The notes: generated by a model not told the origin, from the sequence alone. Shown: positions 28,090 to 38,108, counted from the stretch's first letter. The stretch is DNA of 64,000 bases from Eledone cirrhosa (GCA_964016885.1 OZ024759.1:2792785-2856784), one strand, 5' to 3'. A program made the numbers and translations.

Positions 28090-30396
28090 ATCATCATCAT
28101 CATCATCATCATCAGCGTTTAACGTCCGTGTTCCACGCTTGCATGGGTTTGGACGGGGGTAGTCCCACTTGAGGCAAGAGTGATTGTCTTGCTCGCATAG
28201 GACTGTCTGGCAGGTTTTCTACAGTTGGATGCCCTTCCTAACACCAACCACATTTACAGTGTGGGTCTGGGAGGTTTTTACCGTGTTGCCTACACGGCCA
28301 CATTACAGCGTGGACTGTGTGTTTTTTTGTCGTGACACCTACACGATCTCATTTGTTTCGGCCTCGAAGGCGCGGCACCAACATAACTTTACATAGAACG
28401 GGGTGGTGTGGATCGGGTGGGGGTGGTGGGACGGGGTGTATTTGTTAGAGATGCCTACTGGCTGGAGTAGGTTTTACTATATATTTAGGTAAGGCGGGTC
28501 TTCTCTGTTACTGAGTACCGCCAAAGGTCTCGGTCCAGTGACATTGTCTTGGAGAGGTGTAAGTGTGTGATGTCGGAGTTTATCAGCTCGTCCCAGGTTT
28601 TTCTAGGTCTGCCTATTCCGTGACTACCGTCTATCTTTATTGCCCTGCACTTTGTTATACAGCTATCGACTTTCATGCGCATCACGTGTCCATACCAACG
28701 TAGCCTTCTCTCGAGTAAACAACATCTGATCCCTCTTATCTCTAATTTATTCCTTAGTTCGTTTATGCTTTGCCGTTCACGTATATTACTGTTACACATC
28801 CAGCGGAGCATGCAAGCTTCGTTCCTCTCTAGTCTGCGTATATCCTCTGCACACAATGCCCAGGTCTCACTGCCATGCAGCATTGCTGTTCGTATGCAGG
28901 CATCGTACAACCTGCCTTTCATTTTTAGTGAGAACCCTTTAGCAGCTAATAGTGGTATAAGCTCTCTGAACTTTTTCCAACCAGTTCTGACTCTAGCTAC
29001 AGTACTTTCAGAGCACCCTCCCCCACTGCTGATTTTATCGCCCAGGTAACGGAAGCTGTCTACTATTTCTATAGAACCCTCTGCGCAATTGAAAGAGCTA
29101 GTATTTTGTGGGCACTTGCTGCTACTTATTGCACCAGAGCACCGGCCACATGTAAAATCTATGTTCTTAGTTAGCCTACCTGTGATCCCACTACATCTTT
29201 TATGCACCCATACTTTGCATTTAGGACATAAAATGGAGTTTCTACCTACGCCTTTCCTACACACCGAGCACGACCATTTCCCAGAAGGGACCGCCGCCTT
29301 GTTTTCTTTCCTACAAACTAGTACTTTGGTCTTAGCCAGGTTAATTTTAAGTCCTTTTGACTCTAGGCCGTGCTTCCATGTTTGGAATTTCTTCTCTAGC
29401 TCGGCCATTGATTCCGCTATGAGTGTCAGGTCGTCTGCGTATAGGAGTTCCCATGGGCAGCCTGTCTTGAACTCCTCTGTTATGGCCTGAAGGGCAATAA
29501 TAAATAGTAGTGGACTGAGAACAGAGCCCTGATGGACGCCGACTTTTACGCTAAACTCTTCACTATATTCGTTGTTAATTCTAACCTTGCTGACTGTTTC
29601 TTTATACATGGCTTGTATAGCCCTCACAAGCCATTCGTCAACGCCTAGTTTTCTAAGAGCCCACCAGATAATGGAGCGGGGGACTCTGTCGAAGGCTTTC
29701 TCCAAGTCGACAAAAGCTAAGTAGAGGGGTTTACCTTTAGCTAGGTACTTCTCTTGTAGTTGTCGTACTATGAAAAGAGCGTCTGTGGTACTTTTGCCTG
29801 ACACAAACCCGAACTGCATTTCATCTAGGTCAATTCTCTCTCTGATTAGTTGCGCTATTACTCTTTCCGTGACCTTCATGACCTGGTCGATTAATTTAAT
29901 GCCTCTATAGTTACTCCTATCTAGGGCGTCTCCTTTACCCTTATAACAGTTAACGATGATGCTGCTATGCCAGTCCTTCGGAACAACCCCGTTTTGTACG
30001 ACTTGGTTAACTATGCGGGTGACCATGGTGTGTCCCACCGTGCCAGATGCCTTCAGCATCTCAGCAACTATTTCCGAAGGCCCAGCCGCCTTACCAGTCT
30101 TCATATCCTTGATTGCCTTACTTATTATACTCCCCTCGACTAACACTGCTGGTCCCTCTATTGGGTCGATATGGGGGAGACTGCCTTTCTCCCAATTATT
30201 CTCCTCATTTAGAAGCCTTTCATAGTGACACTTCCAAGCTACCTTCTTATCAGCGTCGGTGATGGCAAGTGTGCCATCGTCGTTTAGTACACACTTCTCC
30301 CCGACAATATCACGGTTTTCCTTGACGCATTGCCTAGCAATCCTGAACACCTCACGTTTTTGGTCATCGCGTTGTAGAACATGCTTGAACTTTCTT
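28090..30396 (-). mobile_element. 5'-truncated RTE-like LINE, youngest copy
   Basis: The element runs on the minus strand from 30396 to a (GAT)n tail at 28090-28113. It lacks the endonuclease and begins inside the linker (KFKHVLQRDDQKREVFRIAR) in the same open frame as the 621-codon RT ORF. The 3' UTR (28484-28114) carries the tggtgttaggaagggcatcc and cccatgcaagcgtgga words also found in SINEs here, which fits LINE-SINE sharing of 3' ends. It lies inside the Penelope-like element, so it inserted later. Both junctions are rich in aataat, so a target duplication cannot be told from microsatellite. Confidence 0.88.
28485..30350 (-). CDS. RTE-like reverse transcriptase ORF (5'-truncated element, frame intact)
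   Basis: The frame encodes 621 residues from the first ATG, and stays open upstream to about 30394. Reverse transcriptase motifs are intact: NYRGIKLIDQV (147-157), GFVSGKSTTDALF (181-193), FVDLEKAFDRVPR (213-225), HQGSVLSPLLF (273-283) and the catalytic YADD (304-307). After the palm comes a C4HC3 cysteine-histidine pattern (C361, C364, C375, C378, H383, C386, C401, C404), which matches the spacing of a PHD finger. The C-terminal region has HGSETWAL, LERNEACMLRWMCN, RLRWYGHVMRM and GRPRKTWDELI. The function would be target-primed reverse transcription of its own RNA. As the endonuclease is missing, this copy is not autonomous, and no promoter is visible. The uninterrupted frame makes it younger than its three relatives in the window. 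Confidence 0.88.
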   Translation of the reverse strand: MFRIARQCVKENRDIVGEKCVLNDDGTLAITDADKKVAWKCHYERLLNEENNWEKGSLPHIDPIEGPAVLVEGSIISKAIKDMKTGKAAGPSEIVAEMLKASGTVGHTMVTRIVNQVVQNGVVPKDWHSSIIVNCYKGKGDALDRSNYRGIKLIDQVMKVTERVIAQLIRERIDLDEMQFGFVSGKSTTDALFIVRQLQEKYLAKGKPLYLAFVDLEKAFDRVPRSIIWWALRKLGVDEWLVRAIQAMYKETVSKVRINNEYSEEFSVKVGVHQGSVLSPLLFIIALQAITEEFKTGCPWELLYADDLTLIAESMAELEKKFQTWKHGLESKGLKINLAKTKVLVCRKENKAAVPSGKWSCSVCRKGVGRNSILCPKCKVWVHKRCSGITGRLTKNIDFTCGRCSGAISSSKCPQNTSSFNCAEGSIEIVDSFRYLGDKISSGGGCSESTVARVRTGWKKFRELIPLLAAKGFSLKMKGRLYDACIRTAMLHGSETWALCAEDIRRLERNEACMLRWMCNSNIRERQSINELRNKLEIRGIRCCLLERRLRWYGHVMRMKVDSCITKCRAIKIDGSHGIGRPRKTWDELINSDITHLHLSKTMSLDRDLWRYSVTEKTRLT

Positions 30397-31774
30397 TATA
30401 ATAATAATAATATTACTAATACGTCTACCCAATATACATGAGGTAATAATATGATATAATTATAAGTAGCACATATAATATATAATAAATAATACAGTTA
30501 TATACTATATAATACAATATAATAGGATAGATAATCTCCGGTTAATTTACACAAACAATATAGATGTCACAATAATAATACAATAATAATATATTAACAT
30601 TTACAATATACAATATACTAACATTTATCATAAACAATATAAATGTACTCAAGTTAACAAATCAGTTCATATTGGGTTACAGAGTAGGTGAGGAAAAATA
30701 AATTGTACAATACCTCAAACAAATTTTGATGGTACAGAAGTACAAACATCTTACATGATATATAAAGTTTAACATATCATAAAGTTACATATAATTAACA
30801 GTAAGTAATAAGGATCAATATTACAATAAAAAATACAATATAATATAATATATTATATAAAATAAATTAATACAATATAATATATAATTACTTATAATTA
30901 CAAGGTTGGTAGACAGACATGTATATGGATGAGTGAGTAAGTGCCAGACAGTAAATATAATGCACAGTAGTATTACAAATAAAATATAAAATATAAAATA
31001 TAAAATATAGAATAAAATAAATAAATAGAATCAACCGGAAATTAAAAAACAAAAACAAACGTATACATTTAGGTCTCACATGCAGTTAAGTAGTTAAGTA
31101 AAAGCTAAGGAAACAACCCCTGTAAATGACTCGAAAAGCCTATTTGATAAATTAATATTAAAAATATTTAAACTATCCAATAAGGCAGTATAATATTAGC
31201 TATAGTTTAAGTCATTAAAGTTTATAAACGTTAATATTTCGTTCCAAATGTTTACAAAAAGGAATGAAATTTTTTTATTATCATATACATAACGATATCC
31301 AAAGAACTGACTTAAGCAGAATCAAGGTAGGCTAATAGGGACAGAAATGAAGAAATGTATGGAGGATGCAAAGGGGCATAAAATATAGTCGATATACTAT
31401 ATTACATAATAGAAAGGAGCGTAAAGGAGGGGGGGTTAAATATAATATAATCATAGTCAATTTGGAGGGGTTGACAATAAGTTTATGTGCGTATGGGGGT
31501 GGTGGAAGAGGGAGGGGGTTCCAAAGAAGAATCCAAATAAAAATAAAAATAAGAATAAAATAAAATGAATAGCGTAAAATATATAATCTTATATACATTC
31601 ATAAGGTGTAACAGTGAAAATTTAATGCGTAAGAAGATAGATATGGTACAGTAGCCAAAAGATTATGAGAGCTAGAATGAAGAGTCATCAAAAACCAATG
31701 ATAATAATGATGTTAACAATAATGTTGGCAAACAAAAAGACCTAAACTAAAAAATAAATAATGGAATATATCAG
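30397..31774 (-). other. AT-rich region, probable 3' UTR of the Penelope-like element
   Basis: No gene is visible in these 1.4 kb. The DNA is AT-rich with short ata/ataat runs (30960-31020), a purine-rich patch (31395-31440) and a G-rich patch (31490-31520). It lies directly downstream of the Penelope-like ORF on the minus strand, and I assign it to that element by position only. Confidence 0.55.
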
Positions 31775-34345
31775 CTAATGGGTACAATTTATACTACTAG
31801 AACGTTTAGGTTTATAATAAAAGTATGAATTAGAAATAGCATGGGGGCAAGAAGAGAATATCTCAGACTTTCTATTAAGTAAAGATGCGCTAGAGAAGAT
31901 TATAGAGTGTGTCTCGAGGATACAGAGATTACAAAACTTAGTATGTGTAGAAAGGTGGTTAGAGCGTGCTACTAAACGCCAGTTAAGGCTATATGGTATA
32001 TTAGCTATCTTAAGATCCCAGATATAATGTGCTAAAGAAGTAGAATTCTTAAACTTAACATGCTTGAAATTAGAGATATGAGAGTTAAACCTAGTCTTAA
32101 AAGTGTTAGATGTAGAGCCTATATAAGTTCTATTAGAGGAATTAGTTATAACTTCGCAAGCATAGACAATGTTCTTAGAAAGGCAGTTACCGTTTAAAGG
32201 GCAGTTAGCACTCACTCTACAATTGCACTTCTGGGTGTTATTGGTTGACTCAAGTGGTGATGCATTACACGTAGGATTGCTATTAGATAAGGACTGTTCT
32301 GGTGGTAATGCATTGCCAGATCTGTTTGGACTAGTAGTATGTAGAGAGGAGAATCCATCCCTAATTTTCTTATTGTTAGTGCTAGCTAAATGAGAACTAA
32401 TATTAGGGGTGGTAGAGAATGAAAGTTTAATAACATTTTTATTAAAAATACTATGGTATTTATGAGAAGGGGGGAAATTTTTCTCTAAGATAGAGAAGAA
32501 AGACCTAGGGATATTAGTTGATACATCCTGATTATATGGCGGGTTAAAATAAGTATTTAATCGCCTTCTATTTTTATTCTTACCGACTCTACCATTATCA
32601 AATATCCCACCATCGAGACTAGGGTTACTACAAGGATTAGTTAAAGCCGCATTCATAGAATCAGCCAAAATTTCATTAAGTCTATTACAGTTTCTACCTC
32701 CAGTAGATCTGCTGCTGTCCGGAATCCCATCATAAGGATCAGGGCCAATGATAGGATCAGTAGGAGCAACATTATCAGAATAAGATCCAGCTAAATTATC
32801 ACCAATGTGTGAGCGCTCAGGGGGTTCAACTTGTTTCCTAGAGGTATTATATTCACTATTGCGGGTTCGGTGGGTTAACTTATGGGTGGGTTCAGATACA
32901 CCTATATAATTTTTACGGTTACTATGTTTGCTACTCACATTCATGGCCATGTTATGTGATATTATGTTATTATTACTAAAAGCAGACGGAGACTTTCTAA
33001 GGTTACTATTATTATAGTGTATTTTACTAGAGTAACCTGAATTTGCTAGGGCATTATTATAGTACTCCGCATGTTCATTAAATGTTCCTACATCCTTAGA
33101 GAGTGTGGAAATCCTATTAGATACACCCTTAATTATAGAGCTTATCATAGACTTGGGGTGGTTTGAATTGGGACTAACATAAGAAAGTATTTCATTAGGC
33201 TTATGGAAGGGTTTAAAACTATTAGTGACCAAGTCTAAAGTCACATCTAAAAAGTTAACCGCTCTATCATTTCTATCTATCGTGATCGAAAGGTTATAGC
33301 TTTTAAAAAACTTATAAAGCTTCTTCTTATTATGTTCTACATTGTTGGTGCTAGAGTTAATTACAAACAATGCATCATCACGATATAGTCCGCCTATAAG
33401 GTGCGGGAAGGTAGCATATATTTCATTAAGGAGGAACAACCCAACAAGATCAGTAACCTGGGCCGAATCACTCGAACCCATTATAACGTCGAAATTGTTG
33501 GGCGTGTTTTTACGGATCCAAAATGTGTCCTCAAATTTAATAATAGTTTTACGGGCTGCTAGTATAATATCTACCTGTGATCGTGTAAGGCTGGACACTC
33601 TCATGGCCAACATTAAAGCTTTATTGAGGAGGATGGGTGAAATTGATGTGTAGTAGGCATCAATATCGAATTGGATAAACTTATTAGATTCAAGTCTATT
33701 AATCCCGGAGAACCAATCTATAACTTCCTTAGTGTTCCCCCATAGGTTAAAATTAACCTTATCCCTAACATCTGGTATAATAAGGTCAAGGATGTTTTTA
33801 CTGATAATGGCTATATCAGACTTAGAAGGACAGATGAGTCTAACAGAGGGGTTACTAATAAAATCAACCTTATGATCCTTAAGAGTGAATCTCGGTTCTC
33901 GAGGGTAATATGGCTGGGTATACTTATCGAGGCCGAGGTCAGAGACAATTCTAAGGCCATCACTATTGATGTGGTTCAAATTTTCAAGTGTAGTTTTTTT
34001 ATAGTTTCTATGCAGCTCCTTATAAATAAAGTCGCGGTAAGCACTATAATCCATGGAGTATAGATTTTTAGTCTTATCCGCCGGGACAAGAATGGACTTA
34101 TTCTCACCGAAACCCTTAACAATATTTTTAAGTCTAGACTGGAACTTATCAAAATTATTATAATTTCTATGTCTATTATTTGGCCTATACCTAATATTTT
34201 TGACAAGAGAGAGTAAGTCACTTTCAAAACTATCTAACAGAATATTGTGTGGTGGGCTCTTATAAGTTTTGAAGCCATAGTTATTAAAAATAGTTCTATT
34301 CCTGGGGTCCTTCCTATTCTTATTATTATCATAGTGGAAAGCACT
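31775..34345 (-). CDS. Penelope-like element protein: reverse transcriptase with C-terminal GIY-YIG endonuclease
   Basis: The first ATG is at 34054 (759 residues), but the frame is open back to about 34345 and that part is clearly homologous: GFGENKSILVPADKTKNLYS precedes the ATG, a hallmark of these elements. So the copy is 5'-truncated and the true start is missing. RT motifs, numbered from the ATG: REPRFTLKDHK (52-62), FDIDAYYTSI (129-138), MGSSDSAQVTDL (192-203), GLYRDDAL (222-229). A long N/S-rich stretch follows, then FNPPYNQDVSTNI and a CNCR..CPLNGNC cysteine cluster (610-623). The GIY-YIG nuclease has IVY near 629 and YIG near 644, with KFCNLCILE further on. The frame has no internal stop. 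The protein copies element RNA, and the nuclease nicks the target DNA. The order RT then GIY-YIG is the classical one, not the permuted Naiad/Chlamys order. Confidence 0.92.
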   Translation of the reverse strand, partial: SAFHYDNNKNRKDPRNRTIFNNYGFKTYKSPPHNILLDSFESDLLSLVKNIRYRPNNRHRNYNNFDKFQSRLKNIVKGFGENKSILVPADKTKNLYSMDYSAYRDFIYKELHRNYKKTTLENLNHINSDGLRIVSDLGLDKYTQPYYPREPRFTLKDHKVDFISNPSVRLICPSKSDIAIISKNILDLIIPDVRDKVNFNLWGNTKEVIDWFSGINRLESNKFIQFDIDAYYTSISPILLNKALMLAMRVSSLTRSQVDIILAARKTIIKFEDTFWIRKNTPNNFDVIMGSSDSAQVTDLVGLFLLNEIYATFPHLIGGLYRDDALFVINSSTNNVEHNKKKLYKFFKSYNLSITIDRNDRAVNFLDVTLDLVTNSFKPFHKPNEILSYVSPNSNHPKSMISSIIKGVSNRISTLSKDVGTFNEHAEYYNNALANSGYSSKIHYNNSNLRKSPSAFSNNNIISHNMAMNVSSKHSNRKNYIGVSEPTHKLTHRTRNSEYNTSRKQVEPPERSHIGDNLAGSYSDNVAPTDPIIGPDPYDGIPDSSRSTGGRNCNRLNEILADSMNAALTNPCSNPSLDGGIFDNGRVGKNKNRRRLNTYFNPPYNQDVSTNIPRSFFSILEKNFPPSHKYHSIFNKNVIKLSFSTTPNISSHLASTNNKKIRDGFSSLHTTSPNRSGNALPPEQSLSNSNPTCNASPLESTNNTQKCNCRVSANCPLNGNCLSKNIVYACEVITNSSNRTYIGSTSNTFKTRFNSHISNFKHVKFKNSTSLAHYIWDLKIANIPYSLNWRLVARSNHLSTHTKFCNLCILETHSIIFSSASLLNRKSEIFSSCPHAISNSYFYYKPKRSSSINCTH

Positions 34346-34350
34346 ATATA

Positions 34351-34384
34351 TTACATAACTATATATATATATATAGTTATGTAA
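34351..34384. repeat. perfect 34-bp palindrome centred on (TA)n
   Basis: The word ttacataactatatata is followed by its exact reverse complement (tatatatagttatgtaa). It marks the 5' border of the Penelope-like element. It may be an AT-rich target plus a short inverted element end. Confidence 0.85.
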
Positions 34385-34789
34385 TAAACAACATAAGATA
34401 ATTATTTCTTTTACCAGTGGTTTCTTGAAAGCAAATAAATCTGCTTTAAGTCGTCAGAATGAAAAAAACATGGTGTTTTTATTAAATTTGGATTTGAAAA
34501 CAAAAATATAAGAAATATGAAAGTGAGGCTGGGGAAGCAACGAGTGAAGAAGAAATAAGCTGTCACATAGGCGTATATGTATCAACCAGCATAGACAAAT
34601 ACATACATATACATGAAGTCATAATAAATAAATGGGTCTATATAGTCTAACTCAGTACTGAAGTGGGGCTACTGACCTCCCAGACAAACCAAGGGGTCTG
34701 CATCCTGCTTATGTACAGTCTTTTATATATATATGTGTGTGAGTGCATGTGTGTAGTGTGTGTGAGTGCATATATGTGTATAAATGTAA
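34385..34789. other. intronic DNA, no gene seen
   Basis: No coding region is supported. The stretch contains a short (TG)n/(TA)n patch at 34725-34780. The open frame starting at 34663 is an accident of composition together with the LINE scrap that follows. Confidence 0.6.
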
Positions 34790-35175
34790 ACAAGATTATT
34801 AACCATCTTTCCAAAAACCCTGAGCACCTTTTTTATTCCATGTGTCTAACACACGTGAACATGCCTACAAAGTCAGAAAACAGCACAGCTCCCATGACTT
34901 TCGGAAACATTTTATCAAGATTAGTGTTGGTGAAGCATGGAACAAACTACCTGCATCAGTTGTTAGCTGCTGAGACACTGCATCCTTTAAAACCTCCATG
35001 CTTCCTGAGATTCGCCAACACTACACCTAATATACCCCCTCTGTACACATGCACACATGTATAACATGACTCATACACTGTTCACTTTCCTGACATTTGT
35101 ACATTATTCTATGTACTATACATGCAGCTTTGATGGGTTGTAGTGCACCTGAGCAGTGTACATAATAACTTTCAT
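34790..35175 (+). pseudogene. 3' scrap of a Jockey/CR1-like LINE
   Basis: In the frame through 34895-35030 the DNA reads HDFRKHFIKISVGEAWNKLP, then ASVVSC, a stop, and DTASFKTSMLPEIRQHYT followed by a stop. The W-N-x-LP..VV....FK pattern is the usual C-terminal end of Jockey/CR1-type reverse transcriptases. About 140 bases of 3' UTR follow. Only the end of the element is present, with one internal stop, so it is dead. Confidence 0.65.
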
Positions 35176-35191
35176 TATTATTATATATGGT

Positions 35192-35380
35192 GGTGGATTG
35201 GCAGTATCGGTAGAGGGTCAGATGCCATGCTTTGCAGCACAGTTACGTCTCTTTACGAACTGAGTTCAAATCCCGCCAAGGTTAACTTTGCCTTTCATCC
35301 TTACGGGGTCAATAAAATAAAGTTCCAGTAATGTACTGGGTAATTGCTGGCCTTGTGCCAAAAGTAGAAACAATTATTAT
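35192..35380 (+). mobile_element. tRNA-derived SINE (octopus OR-type)
   Basis: The head ggtggattggcagtatcggt has an A-box-like block, and gagttcaaatcccgcc (35262-35277) is a B box of RNA polymerase III promoters. The body (taactttgcctttcatcctt, acggggtcaataaaataaag) ends in gtgccaaaagtagaaacaat with an ATT tail. This family recurs at 35392, 35752, 35967, 36823 and 37627. The OR-type name is from memory of octopus SINEs. Confidence 0.85.
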
Positions 35381-35391
35381 TATATATATAG

Positions 35392-35583
35392 GGCGGTGGA
35401 TTGGCAGTAGAGGGTCGGACGCCATGCTTTGACGTATAGAGTTACAGCCCTTGACATTCTGAGTTCAAATCCTGCCGAGGTTAACTTTGCCTTTCATCCT
35501 TACGGGGTCGATAAAATAAAGTACCAGTAATGCACTGGGTAATTGCTGGCCTTGTGCCAAACGTAGAAACAATTATTATTATA
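35392..35583 (+). mobile_element. tRNA-derived SINE (OR-type)
   Basis: Complete copy with head gggcggtggattggcagtag, B box gagttcaaatcctgcc and 3' end gccaaacgtagaaacaatta. It follows the previous copy in the same orientation, separated only by tatatata and the ATT tail, so one copy probably inserted in the tail of the other. Confidence 0.88.
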
Positions 35584-35751
35584 TATATATAATAACCAGG
35601 TTAATAGTTGCCAGACAGCGACCTTTGAATTACATATGATCTCCACGAGATATCTTTGTTCAAGGAAAAATGTTACACAGATCTTCCAAGCTTTCATCAA
35701 ATAGCAGAATTATAGTTTTACCTATCACTGAAAAAATAAAACAATATAAAT

Positions 35752-35950
35752 AATAATTGTTTCTACTTTTGGCACAAGGCCAGCAATTATCCCAATGTAT
35801 TACTGGTACTTTATTTTATCAACCCCGTAAGGGTGAAATGCAAAGTTAACCTCGGTGGGGTTTGAACTTAGACTGTAAAGGGCCGTAACTCTATGCTGCA
35901 AAGCATGGCGTCCGACCCTCTACCAATACTGCCAATCCACCGACCGCCCT
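35752..35950 (-). mobile_element. tRNA-derived SINE (OR-type)
   Basis: Full-length minus-strand copy: 3' end at 35752 (ttgtttctacttttggcaca) and tRNA-like head at 35950 (ccaatccaccgaccgccct). The B box is changed to GTTCAAACCCC. Confidence 0.87.
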
Positions 35951-35966
35951 TGAAATAATAATAATA

Positions 35967-36137
35967 ATTGTTTCTACTTTAGGCACAAGGCCAGCAATTA
36001 TCCCAGTGTATTACTGGTACTTTATTTTATCACCCCCGTAAGGATGAAAGGCAAAGTTAAATAATTGTTTCTACTCTAGCCACAAGGCCAGCAATTACCC
36101 AGTACATTACTGGTAATGGTTTCTAACATAAGCACAA
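35967..36137 (-). mobile_element. two truncated OR-type SINE ends in tandem
   Basis: 35967-36060 and 36061-36137 are two 3' ends of the same SINE, both minus strand and both cut at the 5' side. The second runs into the RTE scrap at 36136. Confidence 0.75.
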
Positions 36138-36822
36138 AAAGTTCAGAGAGCTTATACCGCTGTTGGCCACCAAAGGTTTCTCCCTAAAAATGAAAGGCAG
36201 ATTGTATGATGCTTGTATACGAACAGCAATGTTACATGGCAGTGAGACCTGGGCATTGTGTACAGAGGACCTGTACAGATTGGAAAGAAATGAAGCATGC
36301 ATGCTCTGATGGATGTGTAATAGTAATATACATGAACAGCAATGTGTAAATGAACTGAGAGAGAAACTAGGTATAAGAGGGATCAGATGCAATATTCTAG
36401 AGAGGAGATTGAGTTGGTATAGTCATGTGATGTGTATGAAGGATGACAGCTGTATAAAAAGGTGCAGGGCGATCAAAGTTGATGGAAGTCTTGGAGTAGG
36501 TAGAACCAGGAAGACCTGGGACGAGTTGATAAAAGGTGACCTTGCAAATCTGAACCTCTCAAAGTCTCAAACATACACCCAGTAGGCATCTCTTAATCCA
36601 CTATACCCCCTTTCCACTTCTGCCCACACCACCCTCACTCTGTAAAGTTACGTTGGCACCCAGCACACACTGTAAAATGGTTGTCATTAGGAAGTGCATC
36701 CAGCTGTAGAGATCTAGCCAGATATATGAGCAAGACACAGTCACCCGACCCAACTTGCCTCTAATGGGACAAACCCATCTAACCCATACTTGCATGGAAA
36801 ATTGACGTTAAATGATGATTCA
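36136..36822 (+). pseudogene. 5'-truncated RTE-like LINE, C-terminal end
   Basis: The plus strand encodes KFRELIPLLATKGFSLKMKG, then HGSETWALCTEDLYRLERNE, a stop in place of R (tga at 36308), WMCNSNIHEQQ, RLSWYSHVMCMKDDS and GRTRKTWDELI, ending at 36585. The 3' UTR (36586-36822) has the attaggaagtgcatccagct and acccatacttgcatggaaaa words and a short gatgat tail. It is a dead copy of the family intact at 28.1-30.4 kb. Confidence 0.88.
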
Positions 36823-37128
36823 CAAGGCCAGCAATTTTGGGGGAGGGGAAAGTCAATTAAATTGACCTCAGTATGTGACTGGTACTTTATTTTATCAACC
36901 CTGTAAGGGTGAAAGGTAAAGCCAACCTTGGTGGGATTTGAACTCAGACCGTAAAAGGCCGTAACCCTATGCTACAAAGCATGGTGTCCAACACTCTACC
37001 GATTCTGCCAATCAATAATAATGATGATGGGTTCTGATTTAGGCACAAGGCCAGCAATTTGGGTTGGGGGTCGATTACATTGATCCCAGTACTTAATTGG
37101 TAGTTTATTTTATCAACCTCGAAAAGAC
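36823..37128 (-). mobile_element. OR-type SINE plus a truncated second copy
   Basis: 36823-37015 is a nearly complete minus-strand copy (3' part cacaaggccagcaatttt, head ending gattctgccaatcaa) with an extra block (aagtcaattaaattgacc) compared with the 35-kb copies. 37026-37128 is the 3' half of another copy with the same extra block, so these two belong to a subfamily. Confidence 0.8.
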
Positions 37129-37442
37129 AGAGAATATAAAGAACCAAAATAAATACCACAAGGCACCCAACACCCTAACATTTTCCAATACAATGCAAAT
37201 ACAGATTATAACAATTTATGATAATACAAAACATACTACATTTTATAGATCACATTTAGAGCTTAACAAAGATTTTGGGAGGTGGGCTGGATTAGAAATA
37301 TTTTTATACCTTGTGGGCCAAGATGAATAAAAGGAAACCAGGATCATACAAGGCTGTGAGTAAAAGTTTTTTAAAAAAATTACTTTAAAGTTTTTCCTCA
37401 TGAGTAATACAGGTTAAAAAGATAGAGAATGGAGGACTATAT
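37129..37442. other. intronic DNA, no gene seen
   Basis: I see no coding region, RNA gene or recognisable repeat here. The open frame at 37097-37330 has no family features. Confidence 0.55.
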
Positions 37443-37565
37443 ATCATCATCATCGTTTAAGGTTCATCTTCCACGTTAGCATGGGTTAGACAGTTTTGTT
37501 CCATATGATGTGGGAATGGTCGGCAGATCGTGTCTCACTCATACAGAAGTGTCTCATATATATAT
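37443..37565 (-). mobile_element. OK/RTE-type 3' tail fragment
   Basis: The minus strand ends with acgatgatgatgat after the ctaacccatgctaacgtgga word found at the 3' ends of the RTE-like LINEs. Only about 120 bases remain, so SINE and truncated LINE cannot be told apart. Confidence 0.7.
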
Positions 37566-37626
37566 GGCTTAAGAGGGTGTTTGCATAATTGCAAACAAAT
37601 CGAATATTATTATTAATATTCGAAAA

Positions 37627-37821
37627 AGGGCGGTGGATTGGCAGTATTGGTAGAGGATCGAATGCCATGCTTTGACACATAGAGTTACGGCCCTTGCCAT
37701 TCTGAGTTAAAATCCCGCTGAGGTTAACTTTGCCTTTCATCCTTACGGGGTCGATAAAATAAAGTACCAGTAATGTACTGGGTAATTGCTGGCCTTGTGC
37801 CAAAAGTAGAAACAATTATTA
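37627..37821 (+). mobile_element. tRNA-derived SINE (OR-type)
   Basis: Full-length plus-strand copy from gggcggtggattggcagtat to gccaaaagtagaaacaatta. The word ttaatattcgaaaaa occurs on both sides (37613-37627 and 37817-37831, overlapping the ends), which looks like a target-site duplication. Confidence 0.87.
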
Positions 37822-37831
37822 ATATTCGAAA

Positions 37832-38065
37832 AACTCAGATTTAGCCATGTAGTGATAAAACTATTTGTGATGACCGCTGGGTAAAGAAGTGCCAAGAAAT
37901 ACCAGTTGAAGGAAGAAGCATTGACAGAGGTGGTAAGAGCAGACCTCAGATTACTGAAACTCACCGAGGAGATGACGAAGGACTGTGGCGAATGGAGATA
38001 TGCTGTGTAGAAAAGGACCCATCCCACCCTTGAAGCAAGGAAAACCAGACGTAAAATAATGATGA

Positions 38066-38066
<1 letters not shown>
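37832..38066 (+). pseudogene. RTE-like LINE 3' scrap, degraded
   Basis: DDRWVKKCQEIPVEGRS (about 37868-37918) matches the C-terminal end of the RTE copy at 48.8-48.9 kb (DDLWVKKYQEKPVEGR). A short 3' UTR ends in aaaataatgatgagg. Confidence 0.7.

Positions 38067-38067
<1 letters not shown>

Positions 38068-38105
<38 letters not shown>
38068..38105. repeat. (TA)n microsatellite
   Basis: About 19 TA units lie between the LINE scrap and the SINE that holds the 35-bp minisatellite. Confidence 0.95.

Positions 38106-38106
<1 letters not shown>

Positions 38107-38108
<2 letters not shown>

Larger units (their letters stand above)
30397..34350 (-). mobile_element. Penelope-like element, 5' part (ORF and start of 3' UTR)
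   Basis: This is the larger part of the element, interrupted at about 30397 by the RTE copy. Its 5' border is the (TA)n-centred palindrome at 34351-34384. No second hammerhead is visible upstream of the ORF, which agrees with 5' truncation. Confidence 0.8.

Noticed and set aside
34663..35064. 133-codon plus-strand frame as a gene
   Set aside because: Its end overlaps a Jockey/CR1-like RT remnant in another frame; the first half is TG/TA low-complexity sequence.
35143..37330. Short open frames among the SINEs as genes
   Set aside because: They run through SINE bodies and junctions and show no family features.
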